A stretch of DNA of 64,000 bases, taken from JBDTSW01 sp963758845 (lineage in GTDB: Bacteria; Actinomycetota; Thermoleophilia; Solirubrobacterales; 70-9). A program made the translations under genes and the position numbers. How positions within the stretch are numbered: position 1 is the first letter of the stretch; the number at the start of each line of letters is the position of its first letter. The stretch lies in assembly GCA_963758845.1 (NCBI GenBank), contig CAVWWX010000002.1, forward strand, positions 744,001-808,000, written 5' to 3'. The notes beneath the pieces were generated by a model. The model made no database searches, was not told the origin of the DNA, and was given only the letters and a program-made list of their open reading frames with translations. Positions 30,559 to 38,487 of this stretch are shown piece after piece.

Positions 30559-32229
30559 GTGGACGCGGAGCGCCGCATGGGTGAGCGCCGCAAGCACTGG
30601 GGCTGGGGGCCGGAGTCGGCGCAGCTCTCGCGCGCGCAGGTCGCCGAGGCGGCGCCGCAGGTGCGCGAGCGCCTGGGGTTCGGCGGCGATGAGATCGCCG
30701 AGCCGGTGCCGCTGGACGCGGTCGAGCTCCGCCAGCCCCGCGTCACGCCCCCGGAGTCTCTGGCGGCGATCTGCGACGCCGGCGCCTATGCCCGCTGCTC
30801 CCATGCGCTGGGCAAGGCATACCGCGACGTGGTTCGCGGATTCAGGGGCGAGTTCCGGAACCCGCCGGACTTCGTCGCGCGGCCTCGCGACGAGGCGGAC
30901 GTCGAACGCGTGCTCGGCTGGTGTGCGGATGAGGAGGTGGCCGTGATCCCCTTCGGCGGCGGGACGAGCGTCGCCGGCGGCGTTGAGCCTCGGGTCGGCG
31001 ACCGCTACGCCGGGGCCGTCACGATCGATCTCGAGCACCTGAATCGCGTGCTGGAGGTCGACCGGACCTCCCGCGCGGCCCGGATCCAGGCCGGCGCCCT
31101 TGGCCCGGCCCTCGAGGACCAGCTGCGCCCCGAGGGCCTGACCCTCCGCCACTTCCCCCAATCGTTCGAGTTCTCCACGCTCGGCGGCTGGGTCGCCACC
31201 AGGGCCGGCGGCCACTTCGCCACCCGGCTGACGCACATCGACGACCTCGTCGAGTCGGTGCGGGCGATCACGCCGTCGGGCGAGTGGGAGAGTCGTCGCC
31301 TGCCGGGCTCGGGCGCCGGGCCAAGCCCCGACCGGGCGCTGGTCGGCTCGGAGGGGATCCTGGGTGTGATCACCGAGGCCTGGGTCCGCCTTCAAAAGCG
31401 GCCGGTGCACAAGCTGTCGTGCGGGGTGTCGTTCGAGAGCTTCGAGGCGGGCGCCGCGGCCGTGCGCGAGCTCGCCCAGTCGGGCCTCGAGCCCTCCAAC
31501 TGCCGGCTGCTCGACGCTACGGAGGCCCAGGTGACCGGCGCCGGGCCGCCCGGCAAGGCGCTCCTGGTGCTGGGCTTCGAGTCGGCCCACCACCCGGTCG
31601 ACACCTGGATGGACCTCGCGCTGAACGCCGTCCGCGACCACAAAGGTGAGCCCGGCCCGATCAGGGGGTCAGACCCCGGGGGGGTGGGCGGTAGCAAGAA
31701 ATCCAAGTCGGGCCATGATGGGGGGTCTGACCCCGTTGGGGGGTGGAGGAGCGCTTTCTTGGCGGCTCCTTATCTGCGTGACACGTTTGTCGCGATCGGG
31801 GTCTTGTCCGACACCTTTGAGACGGCGATCACGTGGGACCGCTTCGCGGAGTTCCACGCCACCGTGATGGACGCCGCGGCCCGCGCGGTGGCCGAGGTCT
31901 GCGGCGCCCCGCCGGGCGGCCCCGGATCGCCACGGCTCTCGTGTCGCTTCACCCATGTGTATCCGGACGGGCCTGCGCCCTACTTCACCGTGCTCGCCCC
32001 GGCCATCCGCGGCGGTGAGGTCGAGCAGTGGGACGAGGTCAAGGCCGCGGCCTCGGAGGCGGTCATCGCGGCGGGCGGCACCATCACCCACCACCACGCG
32101 GTCGGCCGCGATCACCGCCCCTGGTATGACCGCCAGCGCCCCGACCGCTTCGCCGACGCGCTGCGCGCCGCCAAGGCCGCGGTGGACCCGGCCGCGATCC
32201 TCAACCCCGGGGTCCTGATCGACCCCTAG
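30559..32229 (+). CDS. FAD-binding oxidase, alkyldihydroxyacetonephosphate synthase (AGPS) family
   Basis: This 556-residue flavoprotein has IPFGGGTSVAGGV (FAD pyrophosphate loop), FEFSTLGGWVATRAGG, DRALVGSEGILGVITEA, and the late ITHHHAVGRDHRPWY, equivalent to the HHH active-site stretch of AGPS. Each motif aligns in order with eukaryotic AGPS, which swaps the acyl chain of acyl-DHAP for a fatty alcohol. D-lactate dehydrogenase-like oxidases share the fold but not these blocks as a set. Codons from about 31650 to 31745 encode a Gly/Ser/Lys-rich insert made by an inverted-repeat element. It follows the fatty acyl-CoA reductase by 24 bases, and its stop overlaps the glycerate kinase stop on a CTAG. 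Confidence 0.82.
   Translation: MDAERRMGERRKHWGWGPESAQLSRAQVAEAAPQVRERLGFGGDEIAEPVPLDAVELRQPRVTPPESLAAICDAGAYARCSHALGKAYRDVVRGFRGEFRNPPDFVARPRDEADVERVLGWCADEEVAVIPFGGGTSVAGGVEPRVGDRYAGAVTIDLEHLNRVLEVDRTSRAARIQAGALGPALEDQLRPEGLTLRHFPQSFEFSTLGGWVATRAGGHFATRLTHIDDLVESVRAITPSGEWESRRLPGSGAGPSPDRALVGSEGILGVITEAWVRLQKRPVHKLSCGVSFESFEAGAAAVRELAQSGLEPSNCRLLDATEAQVTGAGPPGKALLVLGFESAHHPVDTWMDLALNAVRDHKGEPGPIRGSDPGGVGGSKKSKSGHDGGSDPVGGWRSAFLAAPYLRDTFVAIGVLSDTFETAITWDRFAEFHATVMDAAARAVAEVCGAPPGGPGSPRLSCRFTHVYPDGPAPYFTVLAPAIRGGEVEQWDEVKAAASEAVIAAGGTITHHHAVGRDHRPWYDRQRPDRFADALRAAKAAVDPAAILNPGVLIDP
31665..31734. repeat. Inverted-repeat element inserted in frame in the AGPS-like gene
   Basis: GGGGTCAGACCCC (31665-31677) and its exact reverse complement GGGGTCTGACCCC (31722-31734) flank 44 G-rich bases. 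Each half is itself almost palindromic. The surrounding protein is conserved, but this part encodes an unalignable Gly/Ser/Asp/Lys stretch without breaking the frame. A related half copy lies at 53568-53585. It looks like a small palindromic repeat family tolerated inside a gene. Confidence 0.65.
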
Positions 32230-33221
32230 CCGGTCTCGGCTGCCACGGCCGCCCCCGCGGCTTCGAGCTCGTCGAGCGTCGAAGCCCTCACCGTCGTCTT
32301 GGGGCTCAGGTTGCGAACCATCGAGTCGTCCAGCGTGATGTCCCCAGCCAGCAGGTGGAGAGGGCGATCGCTTGCGCGGCAGCGTGCCGCGACCTCGCCC
32401 ACGAGCTTGCCCGAGAGCGACTGGACGTCCAGGCGCCCCTCGCCGCTGACGCACGCGTTGGCGGCATGCAGCCGGGCGTCGAAGCCCACCGCGTCCAGCA
32501 CGGCCGCCGCCCCCGGGGCGAGGCCGGCGCCGAACGCTGCCCAGAGCCCTCCCGAGAGGCCCCCGGCGCAGCCGGTCATCTCGACGCCGCGGGGATCGCG
32601 CGGCAGCCTTTCGGCAAGCTCGTGAAGGCGTAGCTCCAGGCGGGCGATCTCGTCGGGGCCTGCGCCCTTCTGGGGACCGAACATGCGCGGCGCGTCCTCG
32701 AAGCGGGTCCGGACGTCGCAGAGGACGACCACTTCGGCCTGGCCCAGCCCGCCCGCCGCCTCGATCACCTCGATCGCCCCGGCGCCGCCATCGGTGGTCG
32801 CGCTCCCGCCTGCGGCCACGACGATCCGGCTCGCACCGGCGTCGCGGGCGGCCACGATCAGCTCGCCCGTCCCGGCGCTGCTCGCCGCCTCGGCGTCGCG
32901 CTCGGAGGCGCTCAGGAGCCCCAGCCCCGACGCCGAGGCCACCTCGACCACAGCGCGCCCCTCCGGCAGGAGGGCGAAGCCGGCCTCGATCGGCCGCCCG
33001 AGCGGATCGTGGGCCGCGGCCCCGACACGCTCGCCGCCAAGCGCGCCAAGCAGCACCGCCGCCGTCCCCTCGCCGCCGTCGGCGACCGGGCACCGGTCCG
33101 CTTCGGCGCCCGCCTTCTCGAGTCCCCGGGCGACGGCATCCGCCACCTGCTCGGCCGAGAACGTGCCCTTGAACGAGTCAGGGGCGACGAGAAACGCATG
33201 GGGCCGTGCGTTCTGCCTCAT
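32226..33221 (-). CDS. Glycerate kinase
   Basis: This 331-residue protein of the GarK/GlxK-type glycerate kinase family has APDSFKGTFSAEQVADAV at the N terminus, CPVADGGEGTAAVL, GGSATTDGGAGAIEVI, GPQKGAGPDEI and the late CVSGEGRLDVQSLSGKL. It phosphorylates D-glycerate, normally at the 2-position. ATG 33221. Its position after the AGPS-like gene is convergent, so a shared operon is excluded. Nothing nearby suggests a glyoxylate pathway. Confidence 0.9.
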   Translation of the reverse strand: MRQNARPHAFLVAPDSFKGTFSAEQVADAVARGLEKAGAEADRCPVADGGEGTAAVLLGALGGERVGAAAHDPLGRPIEAGFALLPEGRAVVEVASASGLGLLSASERDAEAASSAGTGELIVAARDAGASRIVVAAGGSATTDGGAGAIEVIEAAGGLGQAEVVVLCDVRTRFEDAPRMFGPQKGAGPDEIARLELRLHELAERLPRDPRGVEMTGCAGGLSGGLWAAFGAGLAPGAAAVLDAVGFDARLHAANACVSGEGRLDVQSLSGKLVGEVAARCRASDRPLHLLAGDITLDDSMVRNLSPKTTVRASTLDELEAAGAAVAAETG

Positions 33222-33246
33222 GCACGCAACCTAACCTTCCCGGGCC

Positions 33247-34149
33247 GTGTCGCCCCTGATCCGAACGATGCGCCCACAGGAGTGGGTGAAAAACGCGCTG
33301 GTGTTCGCCGGCCTGCTGTTCTCCGGGAAGGTCGACGAGGGCGCCGCCGTGGCCGACGCGACGCTGGCATTCATCGCCTTCTGCGCCATCTCGAGCGCGG
33401 GCTACATCTTCAACGACCTGCGCGACGCCGAGCACGACCGGCGCCACCCCGAGAAGCGCAACCGCCCGATCGCCAGCGGCGCGCTGAGCCCGGCCACCGC
33501 GGCGACCGCCGCCGTGGCGCTGGCGATCGGCGCGGTCGTCCTGCCGCTGGTCGCGGTTGACGCCGAGGTCGCCGGCCTGGTCGCCCTCTACGGCGCCATC
33601 ACCGTCGCCTACTCGCTGATCCTCAAGCGCCTGGTGATCATCGACGTGATGACCATCGCCTCCCTCTTCATCCTCAGGGTGGTGGCGGGCGCGGTCGCCG
33701 TCGAGGCGCAGGCCTCGGAGTTCCTGCTGGTCTGCACCGCGATGCTGGCCCTCTTCCTGGGCTTTACCAAGCGCCGCCAGGAGGCGATCCTCGAGGAGCC
33801 ACTGCCCGACGCCGCCCCTGCTGCGCTTCCGGGGACGCCGGGGTCTCCCACGACCCGGCCGGTCCTGGAGCACTACTCCCTTCCCTTCCTCGACCAGATG
33901 GTCGCGATGGTGACGGCCGCCGCGATCCTCTCCTACGTCATCTACGCGGTGAGCTCGCCGCTCGTCGGCTCGCGGATGCTGGCTACGGCTCCGTCCGTCC
34001 TCTACGGGGTCTTCCGCTACCTGTATCTGATCTACGACCGCCAGGACACCCGTTCGACTGCGGCGATCCTGACCCAGGACCCGGGGATGATCTTCGCCGG
34101 GGTGACCTGGATCGCCTCGGCGCTGGCCGTGCTCTACGTCTTCGACTAG
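33247..34149 (+). CDS. UbiA-family prenyltransferase, decaprenyl-phosphate phosphoribosyltransferase-like
   Basis: This 300-residue membrane protein has about eight hydrophobic segments. It starts IRTMRPQEWVKNALVFAGLL and has the Asp-rich motif NDLRDAEHDRRHPEKRNRPI (Asn56, Asp57, Asp60, Asp64), the pattern of Rv3806c-type DPPR synthases rather than quinone prenyltransferases. Such enzymes make decaprenyl-phosphoribose, the arabinan precursor. The partner epimerase genes dprE1/dprE2 are not in this window. GTG 33247 follows TAACCT (33232-33237) by nine bases, so the transcript leader may be very short. Confidence 0.82.
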   Translation: MSPLIRTMRPQEWVKNALVFAGLLFSGKVDEGAAVADATLAFIAFCAISSAGYIFNDLRDAEHDRRHPEKRNRPIASGALSPATAATAAVALAIGAVVLPLVAVDAEVAGLVALYGAITVAYSLILKRLVIIDVMTIASLFILRVVAGAVAVEAQASEFLLVCTAMLALFLGFTKRRQEAILEEPLPDAAPAALPGTPGSPTTRPVLEHYSLPFLDQMVAMVTAAAILSYVIYAVSSPLVGSRMLATAPSVLYGVFRYLYLIYDRQDTRSTAAILTQDPGMIFAGVTWIASALAVLYVFD

Positions 34150-34161
34150 GGTCCACGCCCC

Positions 34162-35301
34162 GTGGATCTCTCACTGACGCCCGAGGAAGAGGCCTTTCGC
34201 GACGAGCTGCGCGCCTGGCTCGCCGACAACCATCCCGGCGAGGCCCCGACCGGGGGCGACCAGATCCAGTTCGAGTTCGAGCGCGAATGGCAGCGCCAGC
34301 TCCACGAGGCCGGGTGGGCCGGCGTCTCGTGGCCCAAGGAGTACGGCGGCCGCGGCGCGACGCTGATCGAGCAGTCGATCTTCGGCGCCGAGCTCGCCAG
34401 GGCCAAGGCGCCCAGGCCGGCCAACGTTCTTGGCCTGGTGATGGGCGGCCCGGTCGTCATCGCGCACGGCAGCGAGTTCCAGAAGGAGCGCTTCCTCGAG
34501 CCGATCCTCTCGGCCGAGGAGATCTGGTGCCAGGGCTTCTCGGAGCCCGAGTCCGGCTCGGACCTCGCCTCGCTGAAGACCAAGGCCGTCAAGGAGAACG
34601 GCGGCTGGCGGATCACGGGCCAGAAGGTCTGGACGACGTTCGCGCACGAGGCGAAGTGGTGCATGCTCGTGGCCCGCTCGGACCTGGACGCTCCCAAGCA
34701 CAAGGGCCTGACCTACTTCCTGATGGACATGGAGCAGGACGAGATCGAGGTGCGCCCGCTGCGCCAGATCACCGGCGAGGCGGAGTTCAACGAGCTGTTC
34801 ATGGAGAACGCCTACGTCCCCGACGAGAACGTCGTCGGCGGCGAGGGCAACGGCTGGATGGTGGCGATCACGACCCTGATGAACGAGCGCGCCGGCCTTG
34901 GCGCGTCCGCCGCACTGGGCCTGGCGCAGACCCTCGACCAGCTGGTCGAGCTGGCCAAGGAGCGCGGCGTCGCCGACGACCCGCGGGTCCGTGACCGCAT
35001 CGCTCGCCTGCGGATCGGGATCGAGGGCCTGCGCCTGGGAGCGATGCGCGCGCTTACCTCGACGATGAAGGTCGGCATCCCGGGCCCCGAGGGCTCGATC
35101 GCCAAGCTCCAGTGGTCCTCGACGGCGCAGGCGATGGCCGAGCTCGCGGTCGAGGTCGGGGGGATGCAGGCGCTCGAGAAGTCCTCGCCCTGGGCCTACC
35201 GCTTCCTGCGCTCGCGGGCCAACTCGATCGAGGGCGGCACCAGCGACGTCCTGCGCAACATCGTCGCCGAGCGCGTGCTCGGCCTGCCGAAGCTGAGGTA
35301 G
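34162..35301 (+). CDS. Acyl-CoA dehydrogenase
   Basis: This is a 379-residue acyl-CoA dehydrogenase starting at GTG 34162 (VDLSLTPEEEAFRDELRAWL). FAD and substrate motifs include QGFSEPESGSDLASLKTKA, WTTFAHEAKWCMLVARSD and the C-terminal RANSIEGGTSDVLRNIVAERVLGLP. It is followed after three bases by a shorter dehydrogenase gene, the arrangement of heteromeric FadE pairs in actinobacteria that act on unusual or side-chain acyl-CoAs. The substrate is unknown. Confidence 0.88.
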   Translation: MDLSLTPEEEAFRDELRAWLADNHPGEAPTGGDQIQFEFEREWQRQLHEAGWAGVSWPKEYGGRGATLIEQSIFGAELARAKAPRPANVLGLVMGGPVVIAHGSEFQKERFLEPILSAEEIWCQGFSEPESGSDLASLKTKAVKENGGWRITGQKVWTTFAHEAKWCMLVARSDLDAPKHKGLTYFLMDMEQDEIEVRPLRQITGEAEFNELFMENAYVPDENVVGGEGNGWMVAITTLMNERAGLGASAALGLAQTLDQLVELAKERGVADDPRVRDRIARLRIGIEGLRLGAMRALTSTMKVGIPGPEGSIAKLQWSSTAQAMAELAVEVGGMQALEKSSPWAYRFLRSRANSIEGGTSDVLRNIVAERVLGLPKLR

Positions 35302-35304
35302 CCG

Positions 35305-36303
35305 GTGGAGTTCGGGTTCAGCGACGAGCAGCGCGAGATCAAGTCGACCGCCAGGGACTTCCTGTCCAGCCGCTACAAGCCCGAGAAGGTGCGCGAGCTG
35401 GCCGAGTCGGGCGAGCCCTACGACGACGCTCTCTGGAAGGAGATCTGCGACCTGGGGTGGCCGGGGATCGCGATCTCCGAGGAGTACGGCGGCCAGGGGC
35501 TCGGCACGGTCGAGCTCGTGATCCTCCAGGAGGAGCTCGGCTACGCGTGCGCGCCGAGTCCGTTCATCGCCAACGCCTACGCCGGCGCGGCGATTCAGAG
35601 CGCGGGCTCGGACGAGCAGCGCTCGAAGTGGCTCCCCGGCATCGCCTCAGGGGAGGAGCGCGGCGCCGCCGAGATGACCTGCGATCCGGAGCCCGTCGTT
35701 GGCGCCGCCGCGGGCGCGTCGATCCTGGTGCTCGCCAAGGACGGGGGCGCACGCCTGGTCGAGCCGACCGACGCCGAGCTCGAGCGGCTGGACTTGATCG
35801 ACGACACGCGCGCGTACTACCGCGTCCGTGCCGACGGCGGGGAGGAGCTGCCGGGCGAGATCGCGCACGCGGGTAGCGTCGGGCAGGTGGCGCTCGCCGC
35901 GGAGCTCGTCGGGATTGGCCAGCGGGCGCTCGACATGGCGGTGGAGTACGCGAAGGAGCGCCAGCAGTTCGACCGGCCTATCGGCGCCTACCAGGCCGTC
36001 TCCCATCGCCTCGCAGACATGCTCTGGGCCGTCGAGGAGGCGCGCTCGCTCACCTACTACGCCGCCTGGGTCGCCGACGCCGAGCCCGAGTCGCTGCCGC
36101 TGGCCGCATCGATGGCCAAGGCCCGGGCCTCCGACGCCGCCGCCTCCGTGTGCCACGACGCGATCCAGGTCTTCGGCGGCATCGGCTTCACCTGGGAGCA
36201 CGACGTCCACTTCCTGCTGAAGCGGGCCCAGGTCGGCGGCCAGCTGATGGGGACCGCGGGCGCCCACCGCGAGCACGTCGCGGCGCTCAGCGGCTTGGCC
36301 TAG
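35305..36303 (+). CDS. Acyl-CoA dehydrogenase, short partner subunit
   Basis: This is a 332-residue acyl-CoA dehydrogenase relative starting at GTG 35305 (FGFSDEQREIKSTARDF). It has EEYGGQGLGTVELVILQEELG, QFDRPIGAYQAVSHRLADM and IQVFGGIGFTWEHDVHFLLKRAQ. The middle domain is reduced, typical of the second chain in heterotetrameric FadE enzymes. Tight spacing after the preceding dehydrogenase supports a complex of the two. Confidence 0.86.
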   Translation: MEFGFSDEQREIKSTARDFLSSRYKPEKVRELAESGEPYDDALWKEICDLGWPGIAISEEYGGQGLGTVELVILQEELGYACAPSPFIANAYAGAAIQSAGSDEQRSKWLPGIASGEERGAAEMTCDPEPVVGAAAGASILVLAKDGGARLVEPTDAELERLDLIDDTRAYYRVRADGGEELPGEIAHAGSVGQVALAAELVGIGQRALDMAVEYAKERQQFDRPIGAYQAVSHRLADMLWAVEEARSLTYYAAWVADAEPESLPLAASMAKARASDAAASVCHDAIQVFGGIGFTWEHDVHFLLKRAQVGGQLMGTAGAHREHVAALSGLA

Positions 36304-36315
36304 CCCTGGCCCCCG

Positions 36316-36648
36316 CTAGTCGTCGATCACCGGGGCGTCGGAAGCCAGCTTCACCTTGCCTCCCAGGCGGTACTCGACATCGATCGTCTCGTGCTTTCGG
36401 TAGGTGCCGAACAGGCCCAGGTACATCGCGGCCCAGCGAGCGCCGCCGACCTTCCCCTCCTTCACGATCGAGCGCTTGAAGACGATCTCCCCCCGCCGCA
36501 GGTCGTAGTCCTTGCCTCGCGTCTGCTCGACGCCGTTCACGTAGACCCGGATAGGCGGCTCGGCGCCCCGCGGAAGCCTTACGCGGCGCCCGACCTCGAC
36601 GCCCTCGCCCTCGCGGTCGGCAAAGACCTTGATCTCCTCGTCGCTCAC
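36316..36648 (-). CDS. Conserved small protein, unknown function
   Basis: The 110-residue soluble protein starts at GTG 36648 (VSDEEIKVFADREGEGVEVG). It is rich in beta-strand pattern, with VYVNGVEQTRGKDYDLRRGEIVFKR in the middle, suggesting a beta-sandwich-like fold; this is a weak inference. No catalytic motif is visible. It overlaps the gene upstream by four bases (GTGA) and is translated with it. Confidence 0.65.
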   Translation of the reverse strand: MSDEEIKVFADREGEGVEVGRRVRLPRGAEPPIRVYVNGVEQTRGKDYDLRRGEIVFKRSIVKEGKVGGARWAAMYLGLFGTYRKHETIDVEYRLGGKVKLASDAPVIDD

Positions 36649-36977
36649 TTCAGCTCCTTGCGCACGGCGTCGAACGGCGAGTCCGCGTCAAGCCGCCGCT
36701 TGCTCATCCCGCCCGAGTAGGGAATGAACGAGCCGTCGCCCATGACGTCAACCCCAGCGTCGCGGCCGCGCAGCCACCCTCCCGTCGAGAGCTCAACGCG
36801 CCCCGCCACCCGCTGGTCGGGCCCGTACTCGCGAAACGCCTTGACGGAGTCCAGCGGGCCGGCGCCGCGGATCTCCTCGGCGCGCTCGCGCATCGCGGCG
36901 ATCGCGTCGCCGAGCGAGCTGAACCGCTCCCGCTCGACCTTCGGTCCGTGCCTCACCGTGAGTGTCCAATCGCTCAC
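36645..36977 (-). CDS. Conserved small protein, unknown function
   Basis: The 110-residue protein starts at GTG 36977 (VSDWTLTVRHGPKVERERFS), with a helix containing LGDAIAAMRERAEEIRGAG and a C-terminal FIPYSGGMSKRRLDADSPFDA. It looks like a small alpha/beta protein. It is coupled to the following gene and divergent from the CSLREA protein with only 39 bases between starts. I do not recognise it. Confidence 0.65.
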   Translation of the reverse strand: MSDWTLTVRHGPKVERERFSSLGDAIAAMRERAEEIRGAGPLDSVKAFREYGPDQRVAGRVELSTGGWLRGRDAGVDVMGDGSFIPYSGGMSKRRLDADSPFDAVRKELK

Positions 36978-36981
36978 GCGC

Positions 36982-37010
36982 TTGAGCGTAACGACGAGGG
37001 GGCGTAGGAT
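36982..37010 (+). promoter_or_regulatory. Leaderless promoter for the CSLREA protein
   Basis: TTGAGC (36982-36987), exactly 17 bases, and TAGGAT (37005-37010) precede GTG 37017 by only six bases, so transcription should start at or next to the start codon with no leader. Confidence 0.65.
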
Positions 37011-37016
37011 CGGGGC

Positions 37017-38484
37017 GTGCGGCCAGCGGGGGTGATCATCGCAGCGGGGCTCGGGCTTCTCCTTCCCGCGAGCGCCCCCGCCGCGACCTTCGAGGTCGAT
37101 TCGTTAAGGGACGGTGCCGACGTCGACCTCGGCGATTCGACCTGCGCGGACGGGAAGGGCAGGTGCACCCTCCGCGCCGCGATCGACACCGCTAACGAGG
37201 AGCCCGGTAACGACGAGATCAGGCTGCCGAAGGGCAGGATCAAGCTGACAGAGCCCGAGGCCGCCGGCCAGGACAACGTCGAGGGCGACCTCGACGTGAC
37301 CGAGGCGGTCGAGATCGACGGGCGCAGCGCGAAGAAGACCGTGATCGAGCAGACCGTGAGGGACCGCGTGTTGAGGAACGACGCGCCGTTCGCCGGCTTC
37401 ACCGCGCCCGGCCTCCAGCTCTACGACGTGACCCTCACGGGCGGTGACATCGGCGGCGCGGGCGAGAACGGCGGCGCCGGCCTACAGAACAACGAGTTCG
37501 CCCTCCTGGACGGTGTCGTCATCCGGGACAACGTGGTTCGTTCCGATCCGTCCGACAACGTGCCGGGCGGCGGGATCTACTCGAGCGGGATCCTCGGGCT
37601 CTCGGCGACGACCGTGAAGAACAACGTCGCTATCGGCAATCGCGAGACCCAGGCCGTGGGGGCGGGCGTCTTCGTCCACGACGGGCAGGCGTCGATCCAG
37701 GAGGGCTCGAAGGTGGTCGGGAACTCGGTGGAGCTCCGAAGGTCCGAGGGGACGACGACGGCCCAGGGCGGCGGGATCCTGATCCGGAACCCGGGCTCGG
37801 AGCCGACCGACTCGGTCTCCATCTTCGACAGCACGATCGCGGGGAACACCGCGCTCGGCAGTCCGTTCGCGGACGGGGGCGGGATATTCGCCGGTGCGGG
37901 GACCCACCTCGACATCGCGCGGAGCACGATCTCGGGCAATCGCTCGAGGCGCGGCGGCGGTCTTTACACGGTCGGCCTCGGCTCGGCCACAATCGACAAC
38001 TCCACGATCAGCGGGAACGTCGCTGGAGCGGGCGGCGGCGCGGCGATCTTCCACCAAGCGGTCGCGGGTGCGATCGACGTCACACGAACCACGATCGCGG
38101 AGAACCAGGCGCCGCAGAACCACTTCGCGGTCGAGGCCGGGGAGCAGGCGGCGCTCGGTTCGGTCGGTCTGTTCGGCTCCATCGTCTTCAACTCCGGTAA
38201 GGAGTGCGGCCCCCCCGCGGAGGCGGGCGCCGTCGAAAGCGATGGCGGCAGGAACGTCACCGGCGACAAGACCTGCGGCTTCTCCGAGGCCCTCTTCGAC
38301 CTCAAGGCGAACCCCGAGTTGAGCCCGCTCGCGGACCACGACGGGCCCACGCAGACTCACGCGCTCAAGCGTTCGAGCCCTGCGATCGACCGGGTTCCGT
38401 GCAGCCCCGGCATCGACCAGCGGGGCCTGCCCCGCCCGCAGCGAACCGACTGCGACGTCGGGCTCCTACGAGCGAAAGTTCTGA
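37017..38484 (+). CDS. Secreted CSLREA-domain right-handed beta-helix protein (3' frameshift likely)
   Basis: This secreted protein has a signal peptide (residues 1-23, ending PASAPAA), a CSLREA-like segment (DGADVDLGDSTC followed by CTLRAAIDTANEEPG), then beta-helix coils with repeated GGG and NxTISGN-type turns, and an end region SPAIDRVPCSPGIDQRG. The frame as written reads on to 38537 into the opposing citrate synthase gene. One indel near 38460-38466 instead gives the family-type end DVG-x-YERKF with a stop at 38482-38484, which removes the overlap. Likely cell-surface or extracellular; function unknown. A paralogue lies at 39966-41582. Confidence 0.75.
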
Positions 38485-38487
38485 CCG

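Noticed and set aside
37800..38100. CRISPR-like or tandem DNA repeats in the CSLREA genes
   Set aside because: The periodicity is of Gly-rich beta-helix coils at protein level; the DNA units are not identical and there are no spacers.
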